A DNA stretch of 64,000 nt from Rubripirellula lacrimiformis (GCF_007741535.1 NZ_CP036525.1:992001-1056000), one strand, 5' to 3'; counted from the stretch's first letter, positions 34,381 to 43,688 are shown. The notes: generated from the sequence alone by a model not told the origin. Numbers and translations: made by a program.

Positions 34381-37300
34381 TTATCGATCTAACGCCTGAT
34401 CGCTGTCATTTTCATGAGAACTAGCGTGTTCTGGCATCGGTTGCACATGCGGGACTTCATGGGGAAGTTCGACTGAATAGAATCGATCCGCACGTTTGGG
34501 CGTATCGAACCCGTGTCCAGGCGGAACGATGTCCCAGCGGATCATCATCGCATGGTCTTCGTGAACGACGTTGTGGCAGTGCATCACGTGTTTGCCCAAG
34601 AAATCCTTCCACCGCATGAACATGGTGACTTCCCAGTCAGGCAGCAGGATCGCGACATCGCGACGTGGTCCACCCATGAATCGGCCTTCGCCTTTGATCG
34701 AGTCGCCGTTGTTGCGAAGATCCAGCTCTGCGATCCCCAGTATCCGCAACAGCACGACCATCAATCGAAACTCTTTGGCCGATTGAAAACGGATCTGTTC
34801 GATTCCAAATTCATTTTCCTCGTCTACAAAATGCTTGACTTGACCACGAAGGTGATCTGTCCCGAATTTGCTTAGCATGATCGCGGCAATCACGACGCGC
34901 ACTTGCTGCATCGTTTTGGCGATGTCTTCGGGTGAATAAGATCTCAGTAGAACGGTCTCGATTCGCTGGATTTCAACAACGGCCTGCGTTTCCTGTTGAT
35001 ACAGATTGCCTTTCCATTGTTCAGCGTTGGTGATGAGTCGCTGCAAAAGTTGTTCAAGCGTTTGCGGTTGATCGGAGGCCGCCCGCGTCTTTCGTTTCAG
35101 AAACTCGCGTGCCGCCGGGGCTTGCTCGTACAAGTTCTGCATCTTGTTTTCGCTTTCCGATGATTTCTTAATCGCTTCTAGGCTGTCGCGAATTTGATCG
35201 CGAAATTGCCCGTCCAGCTGAATGAATGATCGCGGCTTTTTAAGAAAGGGGATCGAATTTTGAACCTCCGATTCTTGCACGGTGTATTGATACTGCGGCA
35301 CGCCATTGATTTCTAAGACAATGAATTCGGTGAAGTGACTGTGGATGGGGTGGCTCCATGAATTTCCGTTATTGCGCATCGTCCAAATCTCGGCCGTGTC
35401 TTGCTCGATCCCGGCGTCGATACGGTTGGGGTCGTAGGTCAGTCCGTTGACCGTCCAAAGCCCGCCGTCAAAATCAAATTCCCACAATCGTTCCCGGCGC
35501 ACTTCGGTCAGATCGACGGGGGGGAAACTGCGAAACGCTAGCGGCAACGTGCTTTTATCCGGCGCCGGAAGCGTTTTGCCGACCTCGAACTTCACCATCC
35601 CCTGTTCTTGAAAAAACGGCTCCACGCCGTCGGCGGGTTGACAGGAGATGTCCGTACTGACAAACGTGTCGCGATGGTATTCACGCCCCGAAGGCCCGCG
35701 CCCATTGATTTGATCCAAGACGTTGACCATGTACAGATTCTGGCCCGCGAATTCCGAGAAATCGATCACGACGTCGCATCGCTGAGCCACACCGAGGTAC
35801 AAGCTTCGCGCCAGCAAGGCGTTGGGTTGGAAGTTTCCGTCGCCTGCGATCACGATGAAGGGGATTTCACCGATCAGATCGCCGTTTGCATCTCTATCCG
35901 GTTTGCCGTCGCTGACTTTGGCGGGCACTGATTCGGTGTGGATTGTTAGCTCGTAAAACCGAGACGGTCCGCCATTGAGAATCCGAAACCGGTACTTTCG
36001 CGGCTCCACTTTCATGACCGGTTGAATGATGCGGTTGACGGTCAGCCGATCGCCGATGATGCCATCCGTATTGAATCCATCAAACACCAACTGAGGTGAC
36101 GGATCATAGGGCGGCGTCTCTTCTTTTTCGCCATCGGGGTGTGCGAACAAAAGATCGTGCAGGATCATCGGCACGTCATAATCACCTGCCGGCAGTCCCC
36201 ACCCTTCGCCTTCGACGCCGACGTCCTGCTTGATGGATTCGTCTAGGTCGGCTCCAGCGTCGTCCGTTGTTTCATCAAACAGCGTATAGAACCCATCTAG
36301 TCCCGCGTACACATTTGCAGCGGTGAAATCCATTCGGTGGTCGTGATACCACAGTGTGCTTAGTTTCTCGTTCGGATCGTACCCCGATGGAAAGTTGCCA
36401 TAGTGATGGTCCCAGTATTCGCCTGTGTTGATCCAGTCATTCGGGTTTCCATCGCTTTCCGAGGCGGTGTGTGCGTTGTGCAGATGAGTCGTCGTCGATG
36501 GGAGCGCAAATTTGATTCGGCGACGGTTTTTATAGCTGGCGGCATCGTTCAAGATTTCGGGTAGCGAGTTGACACGACGAACCATCACGGGCTGTCCATA
36601 GCGTGCCTGGAAAGTCGGCCCCGGCGAACTTGCTTGCAAGCGAACTTTCATCGCTGGCAAACCAACGCTTGCGTCGCGTTTCCACTGCTGGTTCTTTCTC
36701 AGCGGTTCAAATTGACAGTCTTGGTAGCTGGCGTAGTTCCCGTTGTCTTTGGGGTGATCGGCAGCCTTGCAGAAAGACGCGAATCCCCAGTTGTAGGAAT
36801 CCTTGCCGTAGCATTCATCGAACCGCCAAGCGAATTCGACTTCCCACATCGCATAGAAGTACTGCGTCTTGAAATCAAAGAACCGTTGGTGGGCGAACGG
36901 ATCGGGAAGATCGCCCAGATCGATGTCTATATTCGCAAGTGAGGTTGCCGTTTCGGTGAAACGTTTCCAGAACCCGGCCAGCCATGCCAGATTCAGTTCG
37001 GATGTCGATTCAAGTTGTTGCCGACTTAATCGCAACGTGACGCGATCGATGTCCGCCTTGGTCAGCAAGATTCGAGCGTTTGTGTTCGCGTTGTGCTGAG
37101 AGATCTCAAACCGCAAGGGATACTCCTCGGGCACAAAAGCGAACAGCGGCTCGGGAACGCAAGGAGTGAAGAAAGGAGTCGTGAATGGTCTAACTTTGGG
37201 GCTTGGTGAAACCAGGATGGACGGTGGCGAACCCTGCGGTGCTGAAAGGAAATTCAGTCGCCCTGCCATCTCGTCGCGAACTTCCTGATGAAGGTCTTCG

Positions 37301-37392
37301 CCTTGCACCAGAGCAGTCGTCCCGCACAAACCCGCTGTCACGCCTTGCTTTAAAAATTCTCGGCGACCGTTCGACATGCGTCCGTTGGACAT
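34381..37392 (-). CDS. Tat-exported multicopper oxidase (CotA/bilirubin oxidase-like)
   Basis: 1003 residues. Twin-arginine signal NGRREFLKQG (Arg10-Arg11) at the N terminus. Copper motifs: HLHNAH (303-308), WYHDH (350-352), HPIHSH (681-686) and HCHNVVHEDHAMM (938-949), which supply the T1, T2 and T3 ligands; the axial T1 ligand is probably Met949. These are laccase-like enzymes that oxidise phenols or metals with reduction of O2 to water. Usual members are about 500 residues. Here an extra block of about 150 residues precedes the first motif (100-250), and about 180 mostly helical residues (725-900) sit between the last two. The start at 37392 has AGGAG eight bases upstream. First gene of the seven-gene block. 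Confidence 0.92.
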   Translation of the reverse strand: MSNGRMSNGRREFLKQGVTAGLCGTTALVQGEDLHQEVRDEMAGRLNFLSAPQGSPPSILVSPSPKVRPFTTPFFTPCVPEPLFAFVPEEYPLRFEISQHNANTNARILLTKADIDRVTLRLSRQQLESTSELNLAWLAGFWKRFTETATSLANIDIDLGDLPDPFAHQRFFDFKTQYFYAMWEVEFAWRFDECYGKDSYNWGFASFCKAADHPKDNGNYASYQDCQFEPLRKNQQWKRDASVGLPAMKVRLQASSPGPTFQARYGQPVMVRRVNSLPEILNDAASYKNRRRIKFALPSTTTHLHNAHTASESDGNPNDWINTGEYWDHHYGNFPSGYDPNEKLSTLWYHDHRMDFTAANVYAGLDGFYTLFDETTDDAGADLDESIKQDVGVEGEGWGLPAGDYDVPMILHDLLFAHPDGEKEETPPYDPSPQLVFDGFNTDGIIGDRLTVNRIIQPVMKVEPRKYRFRILNGGPSRFYELTIHTESVPAKVSDGKPDRDANGDLIGEIPFIVIAGDGNFQPNALLARSLYLGVAQRCDVVIDFSEFAGQNLYMVNVLDQINGRGPSGREYHRDTFVSTDISCQPADGVEPFFQEQGMVKFEVGKTLPAPDKSTLPLAFRSFPPVDLTEVRRERLWEFDFDGGLWTVNGLTYDPNRIDAGIEQDTAEIWTMRNNGNSWSHPIHSHFTEFIVLEINGVPQYQYTVQESEVQNSIPFLKKPRSFIQLDGQFRDQIRDSLEAIKKSSESENKMQNLYEQAPAAREFLKRKTRAASDQPQTLEQLLQRLITNAEQWKGNLYQQETQAVVEIQRIETVLLRSYSPEDIAKTMQQVRVVIAAIMLSKFGTDHLRGQVKHFVDEENEFGIEQIRFQSAKEFRLMVVLLRILGIAELDLRNNGDSIKGEGRFMGGPRRDVAILLPDWEVTMFMRWKDFLGKHVMHCHNVVHEDHAMMIRWDIVPPGHGFDTPKRADRFYSVELPHEVPHVQPMPEHASSHENDSDQALDR

Positions 37393-37441
37393 GATGAATT
37401 CTCCTGTTCCCGAAATGGCAGTGCGTTCTTCGACCGACCGA

Positions 37442-37453
37442 TGTAGCACTACA
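37442..37453. promoter_or_regulatory. Candidate operator palindrome upstream of copper-oxidase block
   Basis: TGTAGCACTACA is a palindrome of TGTAG/CTACA arms 50 bases upstream of the multicopper oxidase start. TGTA/TACA half-sites recall operators of the BlaI/CopY repressor type, although there the half-sites are usually in the opposite order. No such regulator is encoded in the window. Confidence 0.25.
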
Positions 37454-37666
37454 ACATTAAGACCGAGTTGCGCAGCGATAAACGTACGATGTGGGTGCGG
37501 CATCGGTGCAATCGCCGGGGTTTGCATGACTCGTTGGCGCGATCGAAAATGAAGTAGCCGCTTGTTCACCACACGTTTCGTCAGCGCAGGGTGGGTGGCA
37601 ACCCGAGGTGAAGATCAGCAGGGTTGCAGATCCCCACTCGCCGAAATTCCCTTGACATTGGCCCCC

Positions 37667-38443
37667 ATGTGGGGGATGTTCGTTGTTCCGAACAAGTCAT
37701 TCATCTTTGATCTCATCTGGGGCACGCCAGTGATTGTGGCTGAAGAACTCAAGGCAGCACCTAGGGCGATTCGACGGACGCTTCGAACCGCAGAGATCCT
37801 TTTACGTGCGTTCGACTATGCGGCAGACGCGGAAGTCGATCGATGGCAAATGGCTGTCGAATTGCCGACGTTGATCGCACGCGGATTGACGATCGTTGAC
37901 ATCCGCTGGATGCTCGCCCGCAGGTTCGTGGAACACAATCGGGAAATCACGCCGTCTGGGGCAGAGTTGCGGGAATTTGAATCCGCTCCGACGACGGTTT
38001 TATGCACCGATACTTGTATCTCGCTAACCAGCGACGGTGCAAAGTATGTTCGCTTGTCTTTGGAAGAACCTGCCGTCAGCGAACCGAGACCCGAGCCAAC
38101 GGCGTGTGAGTCGACGCCATTGCCAATTTGGGACCGTTCTGAACGTGAGTTGTGGTACGCCGAGGCTGTGGTCAAGCGATACCGGGTGCCGGCTCCCAAC
38201 CAAGAAATGGTGTTAGTGGTTTTCCAAGAGGAGGGCTGGCCATGTCGAATTGACGATCCCCTGCCGCCAGTCCCGGACGCTGACTGCAAGCGTCGACTCC
38301 AAGCGACGATCAAAAGCCTCAACCGCAGTCAAATCCAGCCGTCGATTCGATTCCACGGCAACGGCTGCGGCACCGCGATCTGCTGGAAACCCAGCGCCCA
38401 CTTGCCCACGCTTCCGAGTTGCAAATCCGCAGCGCGGACCTGA
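37667..38443 (+). CDS. Hypothetical protein with C-terminal conserved domain
   Basis: 258 residues from the ATG at 37667; ATG 37676 and the upstream frame to 37562 are alternatives. A TTGACA hexamer at 37652 lies just before this start. If it is a -35 box, translation would have to begin later. The N-terminal half is helical (IRRTLRTAEILLRAFDYAAD). The C-terminal part, EMVLVVFQEEGWPCRIDDPLPP then RRLQATIKSLNRSQIQPSIRFHGNG, resembles a small domain I have seen in other planctomycete hypothetical proteins. It could bind nucleic acid, but no motif proves this. It is divergent from the copper-oxidase block. Function not assigned. Confidence 0.55.
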   Translation: MWGMFVVPNKSFIFDLIWGTPVIVAEELKAAPRAIRRTLRTAEILLRAFDYAADAEVDRWQMAVELPTLIARGLTIVDIRWMLARRFVEHNREITPSGAELREFESAPTTVLCTDTCISLTSDGAKYVRLSLEEPAVSEPRPEPTACESTPLPIWDRSERELWYAEAVVKRYRVPAPNQEMVLVVFQEEGWPCRIDDPLPPVPDADCKRRLQATIKSLNRSQIQPSIRFHGNGCGTAICWKPSAHLPTLPSCKSAART

Positions 38444-38467
38444 TCAGCGAAATGATCTGGTGCGGGG

Positions 38468-40075
38468 CAGCAAAGCTCCCACGCAATTCGTTTAACCGCG
38501 TGTCCACCGGGCCGCGCGTTTTAGACCGGCGCGCTGGGCGTTGCCCGAGCGGCTAAACGAACCCGCCAAACAATCGTCCAGCAAAGCTCCCACGCAATTC
38601 GTTTAACCGCGTGCCCATCGGGCCGCGCGTTTTAGACTGGCGCGCTGGGCGTTGCCCGAGCGGCTAAACGAACCCGCCAAACCACCGTCCAGCAAAGCTC
38701 CCACGCAATTCGCTTAACCGCGTGCCCATCGGGCCGCGCGTCTTAGACCGGCGCGCTGGGCGTTGCCCGAGCGGCTAAACGAACCCGCCAAACCACCGTC
38801 CAGCAAAGCTCCCACGCAATTCGTTTAACCGCGTGTCCACCGGGCCGCGCGTTTTAGACCGGCACGCTGGGCGTTGCCTGAGCGGCTAAACGAACCCGCC
38901 AAACCACCGTCCAGCAAAGCTCCCACGCAATTCGTTTAACCGCGTGCCCATCGGGCCGCGCGTTTTAGACTGGTGCGCTGGGCGTTGCCCGAGCGGCTAA
39001 ACGAACCCGCCAAACAATCGTCCAGCAAAGCTCCCACGCAATTCGTTTAACCGCGTGTCCACCGGGCCGCGCGTCTTAGACCGGCGCGCTGGGCGTTGCC
39101 CGAGCGGCTAAACGAACCCGCCAAACCACCGTCCAGCAAAGCTCCCACGCAATTCGTTTAACCGCGTGTCCACCGGGCCGCGCGTCTTAGACCGGCGCGC
39201 TGGGCGTTGCCCGAGCGGCTAAACGAACCCGCCAAACCACCGTCCAGCAAAGCTCCCACGCAATTCGCTTAACCGCGTGCCCATCGGGCCGCGCGTCTTA
39301 GACCGGCGCGCTGGGCGTTGCCCGAGCGGCTAAACGAACCCGCCAAACCACCGTCCAGCAAAGCTCCCACGCAATTCGTTTAACCGCGTGTCCACCGGGC
39401 CGCGCGTTTTAGACCGGCACGCTGGGCGTTGCCTGAGCGGCTAAACGAACCCGCCAAACCACCGTCCAGCAAAGCTCCCACGCAATTCGTTTGACCGCGT
39501 GCCCATCGGGCCGCGCGTTTTAGACTGGTGCGCTGGGCGTTGCCCGAGCGGCTAAATGAACCCGCCAAACCACCGTCCAGCAAAGCTCCCACGCAATTCG
39601 TTTAACCGCGTGTCCACCGGGCCGCGCGTCTTAGACCGGCGCGCTGGGCGTTGCCCGAGCGGCTAAACGAACCCGCCAAACCACCGTCCAGCAAAGCTCC
39701 CACGCAATTCGTTTAACCGCGTGTCCACCGGGCCGCGCGTCTTAGACCAGCGCGCTGGGCGTTGCCCGAGCGGCTAAACGAACCCGCCAAACCACCGTCC
39801 AGCAAAGCTCCCACGCAATTCGTTTAACCGCGTGCCCATCGGGCCGCGCGTTTTAGACTGGCGCGCTGGGCGTTGCCCGAGCGGCTAAACGAACCCGCCA
39901 AACAATCGTCCAGCAAAGCTCCCACGCAATTCGTTTAACCGCGTGCCCATCGGGCCGCGCGTTTTAGACCGGCGCGCTGGGCGTTGCCCGAGCGGCTAAA
40001 TGAACCCGCCAAACCACCGTCCAGCAAAGCTCCCACGCAATTCGCTTAACCGCGTGCCCATCGGGCCGCGCGTTT
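38468..40075. repeat. 111-bp tandem repeat array, 14 full copies plus one partial
   Basis: Units begin with CAGCAAAGCTCCCACGCAAT at 38468 and every 111 bases after that up to 40022. The last unit breaks off after about 53 bases. The period is exact throughout, with only scattered base substitutions and no insertions. Each unit contains CGTTTAACCGCGTG facing GCGGCTAAACG, so a single unit can fold into a long hairpin or cruciform with inner GC-rich arms. Although 111 is divisible by 3, nearly every unit brings a stop in all frames, so it does not encode a repeat protein. It occupies the whole gap between the hypothetical gene and yifB. Confidence 0.95.
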
Positions 40076-40165
40076 GTTTCGTGGCACACCCTAAAACATC
40101 GAGGCTCGGTTTCACATGCGTCCGTGTCAACGCGGTAGCGTCTGGGCGTTGGGGGAACCGCCGAT

Positions 40166-41707
40166 CTAGGTCCACATGTCACGGTCTAGGCTGCGGTAGC
40201 CGATGGCTTCGGCGAGGTGCATTTCGGCGATCTTTTCGTCGCCGCTGACGTCGGCGATGGTGCGGGCGATGCGGAGGATTTTGTCGTGGGCTCGTGCGGA
40301 TAATCCCATTTCTTCGACGCTGTGTCGCAGCATCGATTGACAGGATTTGTCCAGTTCACAGTACCGCCGAACTTGTCGGCTGGTCATCTGTGCGTTGTAG
40401 CGCACCGGGCCATTCTGAAAGCGTTCGGTTTGTGGGCCGCGGGCGGCGATCACGTCGTCACGCATCTGCTGGCTGGTGGTCCCGTTGCTGGTCGCCGTGG
40501 AAAGTTCCTCGAACGGTACCGCCGGCACTTCGATGTGGATGTCGATCCGATCCAACAGCGGCCCGGAGATCTTGCCCATGTATTTTTCAATTTGAGGCGG
40601 CGTGCAATTGCAACTTCGCCGTGGATCGCTGCGGTATCCACAGGGGCAGGGGTTGGCCGCCGCGATCAACATGAAATCGCTGGGGAAGGTGGTCGAACGC
40701 AGGGCACGGCTGATCGTCACCACACCGTCTTCGAGCGGTTGCCGCATCACTTCCAGTGTCTTGCGATTGAATTCGGGCAGTTCGTCCAGGAACAGGATGC
40801 CGTTGTGCGACTTGCTGATTTCGCCCGGCGCCGGCGGACTGCCGCCGCCGACCAGGCCGGCATCGCTGATGGTGTGATGAGGGCTGCGGAACGGTCGGCG
40901 AGCCAGCAGTGGTTGTCCGGCCGGCAACTGGCCCAACGCACTGTAGATGCGAGTGGTTTCGATCGACTCCGGTGCACTCAGTTGTGGCAGGATCGTAGGC
41001 ATTCGTTTGGCCAGCATGGTCTTGCCCGACCCGGGTGGGCCTACCATCAATAGATTGTGTCTTCCGGCGGCGGCCAGTGTCATCGCTCGCTTGGCCGTTT
41101 CTTGGCCTCGCACGTCACCGAAGTCGACGTCATAGGCACTGAACCGTTCGAACAGTTGTTCTAGTCGGCTGGGGGCCGGGTCGATGTCGATGGCACCGGC
41201 GAAGAACGCAACCGCTTGGGCCAGCGTGGCGACGGGGATCACGTCCAGGCCTTCGACGACGGCCGCCTCGCTGGCATTTTCGGTCGGGACCATGATGCCC
41301 TGCAGTTTTTGGTCCTTGGCCGCTTCGATGGCGATCGACAGCGTGCCTTTGACAGGGCGTGTGTGTCCTTCGAGTGCGAGTTCCCCGATGATCGCATAGT
41401 CATCCAACCGGTCGGCTGCCAACTGTCCGCTGCCTGCCAACACACCCAGTGCGACCGGCAGGTCAAAGGATGCGGCCTGTTTCGGCAGATCGCCAGGTGC
41501 CAAATTGATGACGACTCGATCATGCGGACGAATGAATCCGCTATTGACGATCGCACGTTCCACTCGGTGAGTGGACTCTTTCACCGCTGCATCGGGTAGT
41601 CCGACCAGGATGGTCTTGGGCATCGCGGCGGGTGAAATGTCGACTTCGACGTCGACTGCCATCGCTTCGATTCCAAGCAGGGTGAATGTCTTCAGTCGTG
41701 CAAGCAT
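40166..41707 (-). CDS. yifB: YifB/ComM-type Mg-chelatase-like AAA+ ATPase
   Basis: 513 residues, normal length for the family. The N-terminal Lon-like ChlI domain (about 1-170, with KTFTLLGIEAMAVDVEVDIS and IIGELALEGHTRPVKG) precedes an AAA+ domain with Walker A GPPGSGKT and Walker B GILFLDELPEF. Also present are the Cys-rich ANPCPCGYRSDPRRSCNC segment and a C-terminal domain with MTSRQVRRYCELD. ComM, the studied homologue, is a hexameric helicase that promotes branch migration during natural transformation; cytoplasmic. The frame starts at the conserved MLARLKTFTLLG. It stands alone, divergent from the DUF2314 lipoprotein. Confidence 0.95.
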   Translation of the reverse strand: MLARLKTFTLLGIEAMAVDVEVDISPAAMPKTILVGLPDAAVKESTHRVERAIVNSGFIRPHDRVVINLAPGDLPKQAASFDLPVALGVLAGSGQLAADRLDDYAIIGELALEGHTRPVKGTLSIAIEAAKDQKLQGIMVPTENASEAAVVEGLDVIPVATLAQAVAFFAGAIDIDPAPSRLEQLFERFSAYDVDFGDVRGQETAKRAMTLAAAGRHNLLMVGPPGSGKTMLAKRMPTILPQLSAPESIETTRIYSALGQLPAGQPLLARRPFRSPHHTISDAGLVGGGSPPAPGEISKSHNGILFLDELPEFNRKTLEVMRQPLEDGVVTISRALRSTTFPSDFMLIAAANPCPCGYRSDPRRSCNCTPPQIEKYMGKISGPLLDRIDIHIEVPAVPFEELSTATSNGTTSQQMRDDVIAARGPQTERFQNGPVRYNAQMTSRQVRRYCELDKSCQSMLRHSVEEMGLSARAHDKILRIARTIADVSGDEKIAEMHLAEAIGYRSLDRDMWT

Positions 41708-42087
41708 GACGCCCGATCCCCGGTAGTTTCGTTTGCCTCGTTACTCGATGTTGACCGCTGGGCCAGCGGGGGGCAACCACCCGGGCGATCATCCGGGGGC
41801 TGGATTGTCAGGAAATCCATTCCTGCCGCTGATTTACCTCATCAGCGAACCGGCGCATGGAGCGACGACGGCCGGCCGGTTTGATGATTCGATTGTTGTT
41901 TGCGTCCTCCCAGGCCAGTATTCTAAGGAAAGTGGATTCCGTCCGATTGGCGTGTCCTTCACCGCACGAGCTCCGCGCAAAATCCATGGGTTGCACATGA
42001 GACTGCCAGTTCGGGGCATTGGGGCGATAGAGAATCGTCCGTGCGACTGCCAACGTTATTTCGATTGATCAACGAGAGAAACTTCCT
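41708..42087. other. Divergent intergenic region
   Basis: Between yifB (minus) and the DUF2314 lipoprotein (plus); both promoters are expected here, but I cannot place them. Short frames on either strand have no supporting features. Confidence 0.35.
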
Positions 42088-42585
42088 TTGAAACGCTTAC
42101 GGCTAGCAGCACTCGTCTTCACGTCTCTGGGGTTTCTCTGGGGGTGTGACAGTGGGAATCGTCTTCCAGACGTACCGCACCGTGTGATCGATGTTGACGA
42201 TGAAGATGTGGCTATGAATGCCGCGATCGCGAAAGCAAAAGAGACGTTCGCTCAGTTCGAGCAAAATTGGAAGCGAAGTGGCATCGAAGGAACGAGTGTC
42301 AAATTTTCAATGAAGACGGACGATGGCGAACGGGAGCACATCTGGTTTACGCCCATCACGATTGATGATGAACAAATTACCGCGAGATGTGCAAATGACC
42401 CGAGAAGCGTCAGTGGGTTGAAGTTTGGTGATGTACGCACCGTGAATCGTTCTACGGTGTCTGACTGGATGATCATGGAGAACGGGAAATGTTATGGAGG
42501 ATATACGATACGTGTGCTTTCAGAACTTGATCCCGAATCCGCACCGCCTCTTGAATTCGCCGACTATCCAGGCAGTTCGAAATAG
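42088..42585 (+). CDS. DUF2314-family lipoprotein
   Basis: 165 residues from a TTG start at 42088; a GAGAG lies about eleven bases upstream and no ATG precedes the signal. The signal peptide ends in a lipobox, LGFLWGC. The body fits DUF2314: AIAKAKETFAQFEQNW, REHIWFTPITIDDEQITARCANDP, and VSDWMIMENGKCYGGYTIR. The family is widespread and of unknown function. Expected to be anchored in a membrane by Cys. No operon partner. Confidence 0.8.
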   Translation: MKRLRLAALVFTSLGFLWGCDSGNRLPDVPHRVIDVDDEDVAMNAAIAKAKETFAQFEQNWKRSGIEGTSVKFSMKTDDGEREHIWFTPITIDDEQITARCANDPRSVSGLKFGDVRTVNRSTVSDWMIMENGKCYGGYTIRVLSELDPESAPPLEFADYPGSSK

Positions 42586-42746
42586 CCGAACGCTAGACGC
42601 GAAGCCGCTGACGTCGTTGGCTACTCACGCCACAGTCCGGCTTTGGCACGAAAGCGTGTACGCCGAAATCACACGCATCTTGGATGGTGGGAACTAGCGG
42701 CTCCGTCTGCATCAGCGTTTGGGCGATAGCGGCCTTCTGATTTAGT

Positions 42747-42800
42747 AACCCAATGCGTAAGCGAAGGATTCGATTCCGCCACTCGCTTGCGCGTCGGGTT
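42747..42800. repeat. Palindromic intergenic repeat (AACCC...GGGTT)
   Basis: AACCCAATGCGTAAGCGA at 42747-42764 faces TCGCTTGCGCGTCGGGTT at 42783-42800, an imperfect 18-bp stem with an 18-base loop. It follows the DUF2314 gene and may function as a REP-like element or terminator. Confidence 0.5.
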
Positions 42801-42981
42801 GTGACTCCATTGCGGATTTCTCGCCAAGGACTAAGTCAGCAAGCTGATCACCGACGGTTGATGGAGTCGAGCTTTCAGCGGCGGGTGTGAGCCGCTGGCC
42901 GTGATGCCATGGGCAATCGGGGGATCGCGAATGCCCGGCTTAGCCGCGGAGCGGCGAAGGTCTCGCCCCCCCTCACCCGAA

Positions 42982-43036
42982 CCCTCTCCCCCACGTTGAA
43001 CGCGAGCGGAACTCGCGTTCAACGCGGGGGAGAGGG
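42982..43036. repeat. Hairpin 1, 25-bp arms
   Basis: Arms 42982-43006 and 43012-43036 are inverted copies matching at 24 of 25 positions around a five-base loop. The arms begin CCCTCTCCCCC and end GTTGAACGCGAG. It lies between convergent genes (DUF2314 and PepSY). Confidence 0.85.
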
Positions 43037-43084
43037 GGCAAAACGAGGTGGCGAGACAATGCGGCTGGTTGATTTTCTTTTGCC

Positions 43085-43139
43085 CCCTCATCCCCCTGGA
43101 TTATCGAAGTGGAGCTTCGGTAATCCAGGGGGATGAGGG
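43085..43139. repeat. Hairpin 2, 25-bp arms
   Basis: Arms 43085-43109 and 43115-43139 match at 24 of 25 positions around a five-base loop. They begin CCCTCATCCCCC and end with CGAAG at the loop. Same geometry as hairpin 1, 48 bases away, but a different inner sequence; the outer C-rich/G-rich ends are related. Confidence 0.85.
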
Positions 43140-43421
43140 CTGGGGTGAGGCGGCGGTGGTAACGCTGAATCCGTGGGGCCCGCCCACACGGCAGGATGCT
43201 TTCGCCTCTCCGAGGCTGATCGCCGCGGGGCCCGCGTTGAACCGAGGCTGTCGGCCAAGCGGCTGACTGGGTGAAGCCACATCGTTTTTTTCTAGCTGTT
43301 CGGAGCGATAGCCGTAATGGAAAACGCTAGCATCGACACGAGCGAAGTCAGGGCCGATTTGCACAATCCTATCGCCGCCACCGACCTCGCAAGTTCTGTC
43401 TTCCCAATCCTGCGTCATCGA

Positions 43422-43688
43422 TCAATCGTCCATGCGATCGGCGATGACTTTGGCGGTTCTGGGATCGACGTGCAATTCACGTTTCTGGCCGTCCTTGTAG
43501 ACTTCGATTTCCCAATTGCCGTCGTCCATCGACAGTTCCGAAAACGGACCATAACCATTGGTTTCCAGTTGCTGCACGATTTGGATCATCGAAATCGGCT
43601 TGTCGCTGGTGCTTCGCCCAATTGCAGAAGTGATGCCGACGGGGATCAGTGCCGCAGCAGCGAACGAGTATAGAATGGACGTGTTCAT
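43422..43688 (-). CDS. Small exported PepSY-domain protein
   Basis: 88 residues with a signal peptide (about 1-23). The rest is a single PepSY-like unit: ISMIQIVQQLETNGYGPFSELSMDDGNWEIEV, then KDGQKRELHVDPRTAKVI. PepSY domains are small alpha/beta folds of about 60-75 residues, often associated with protease inhibition or binding at the cell surface. The start at 43688 is an ATG in front of the signal peptide. It lies downstream of the paired hairpins and stands alone. Confidence 0.8.
   Translation of the reverse strand: MNTSILYSFAAAALIPVGITSAIGRSTSDKPISMIQIVQQLETNGYGPFSELSMDDGNWEIEVYKDGQKRELHVDPRTAKVIADRMDD

Noticed and set aside
39380-39592. Repeat protein encoded by the 111-bp array (minus strand, 37-residue period)
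   Set aside because: Open only where one unit has TTTGACC in place of TTTAACC; other units have a stop in this frame.
38468-40075. CRISPR-like array
   Set aside because: The period is a constant 111 bp with no unique spacers; every base of the unit is repeated, and no cas genes are present.
42494-42697. Small gene overlapping the DUF2314 gene end
   Set aside because: Starts inside the DUF2314 gene in another frame with no motif or spacing suggestive of coupling.
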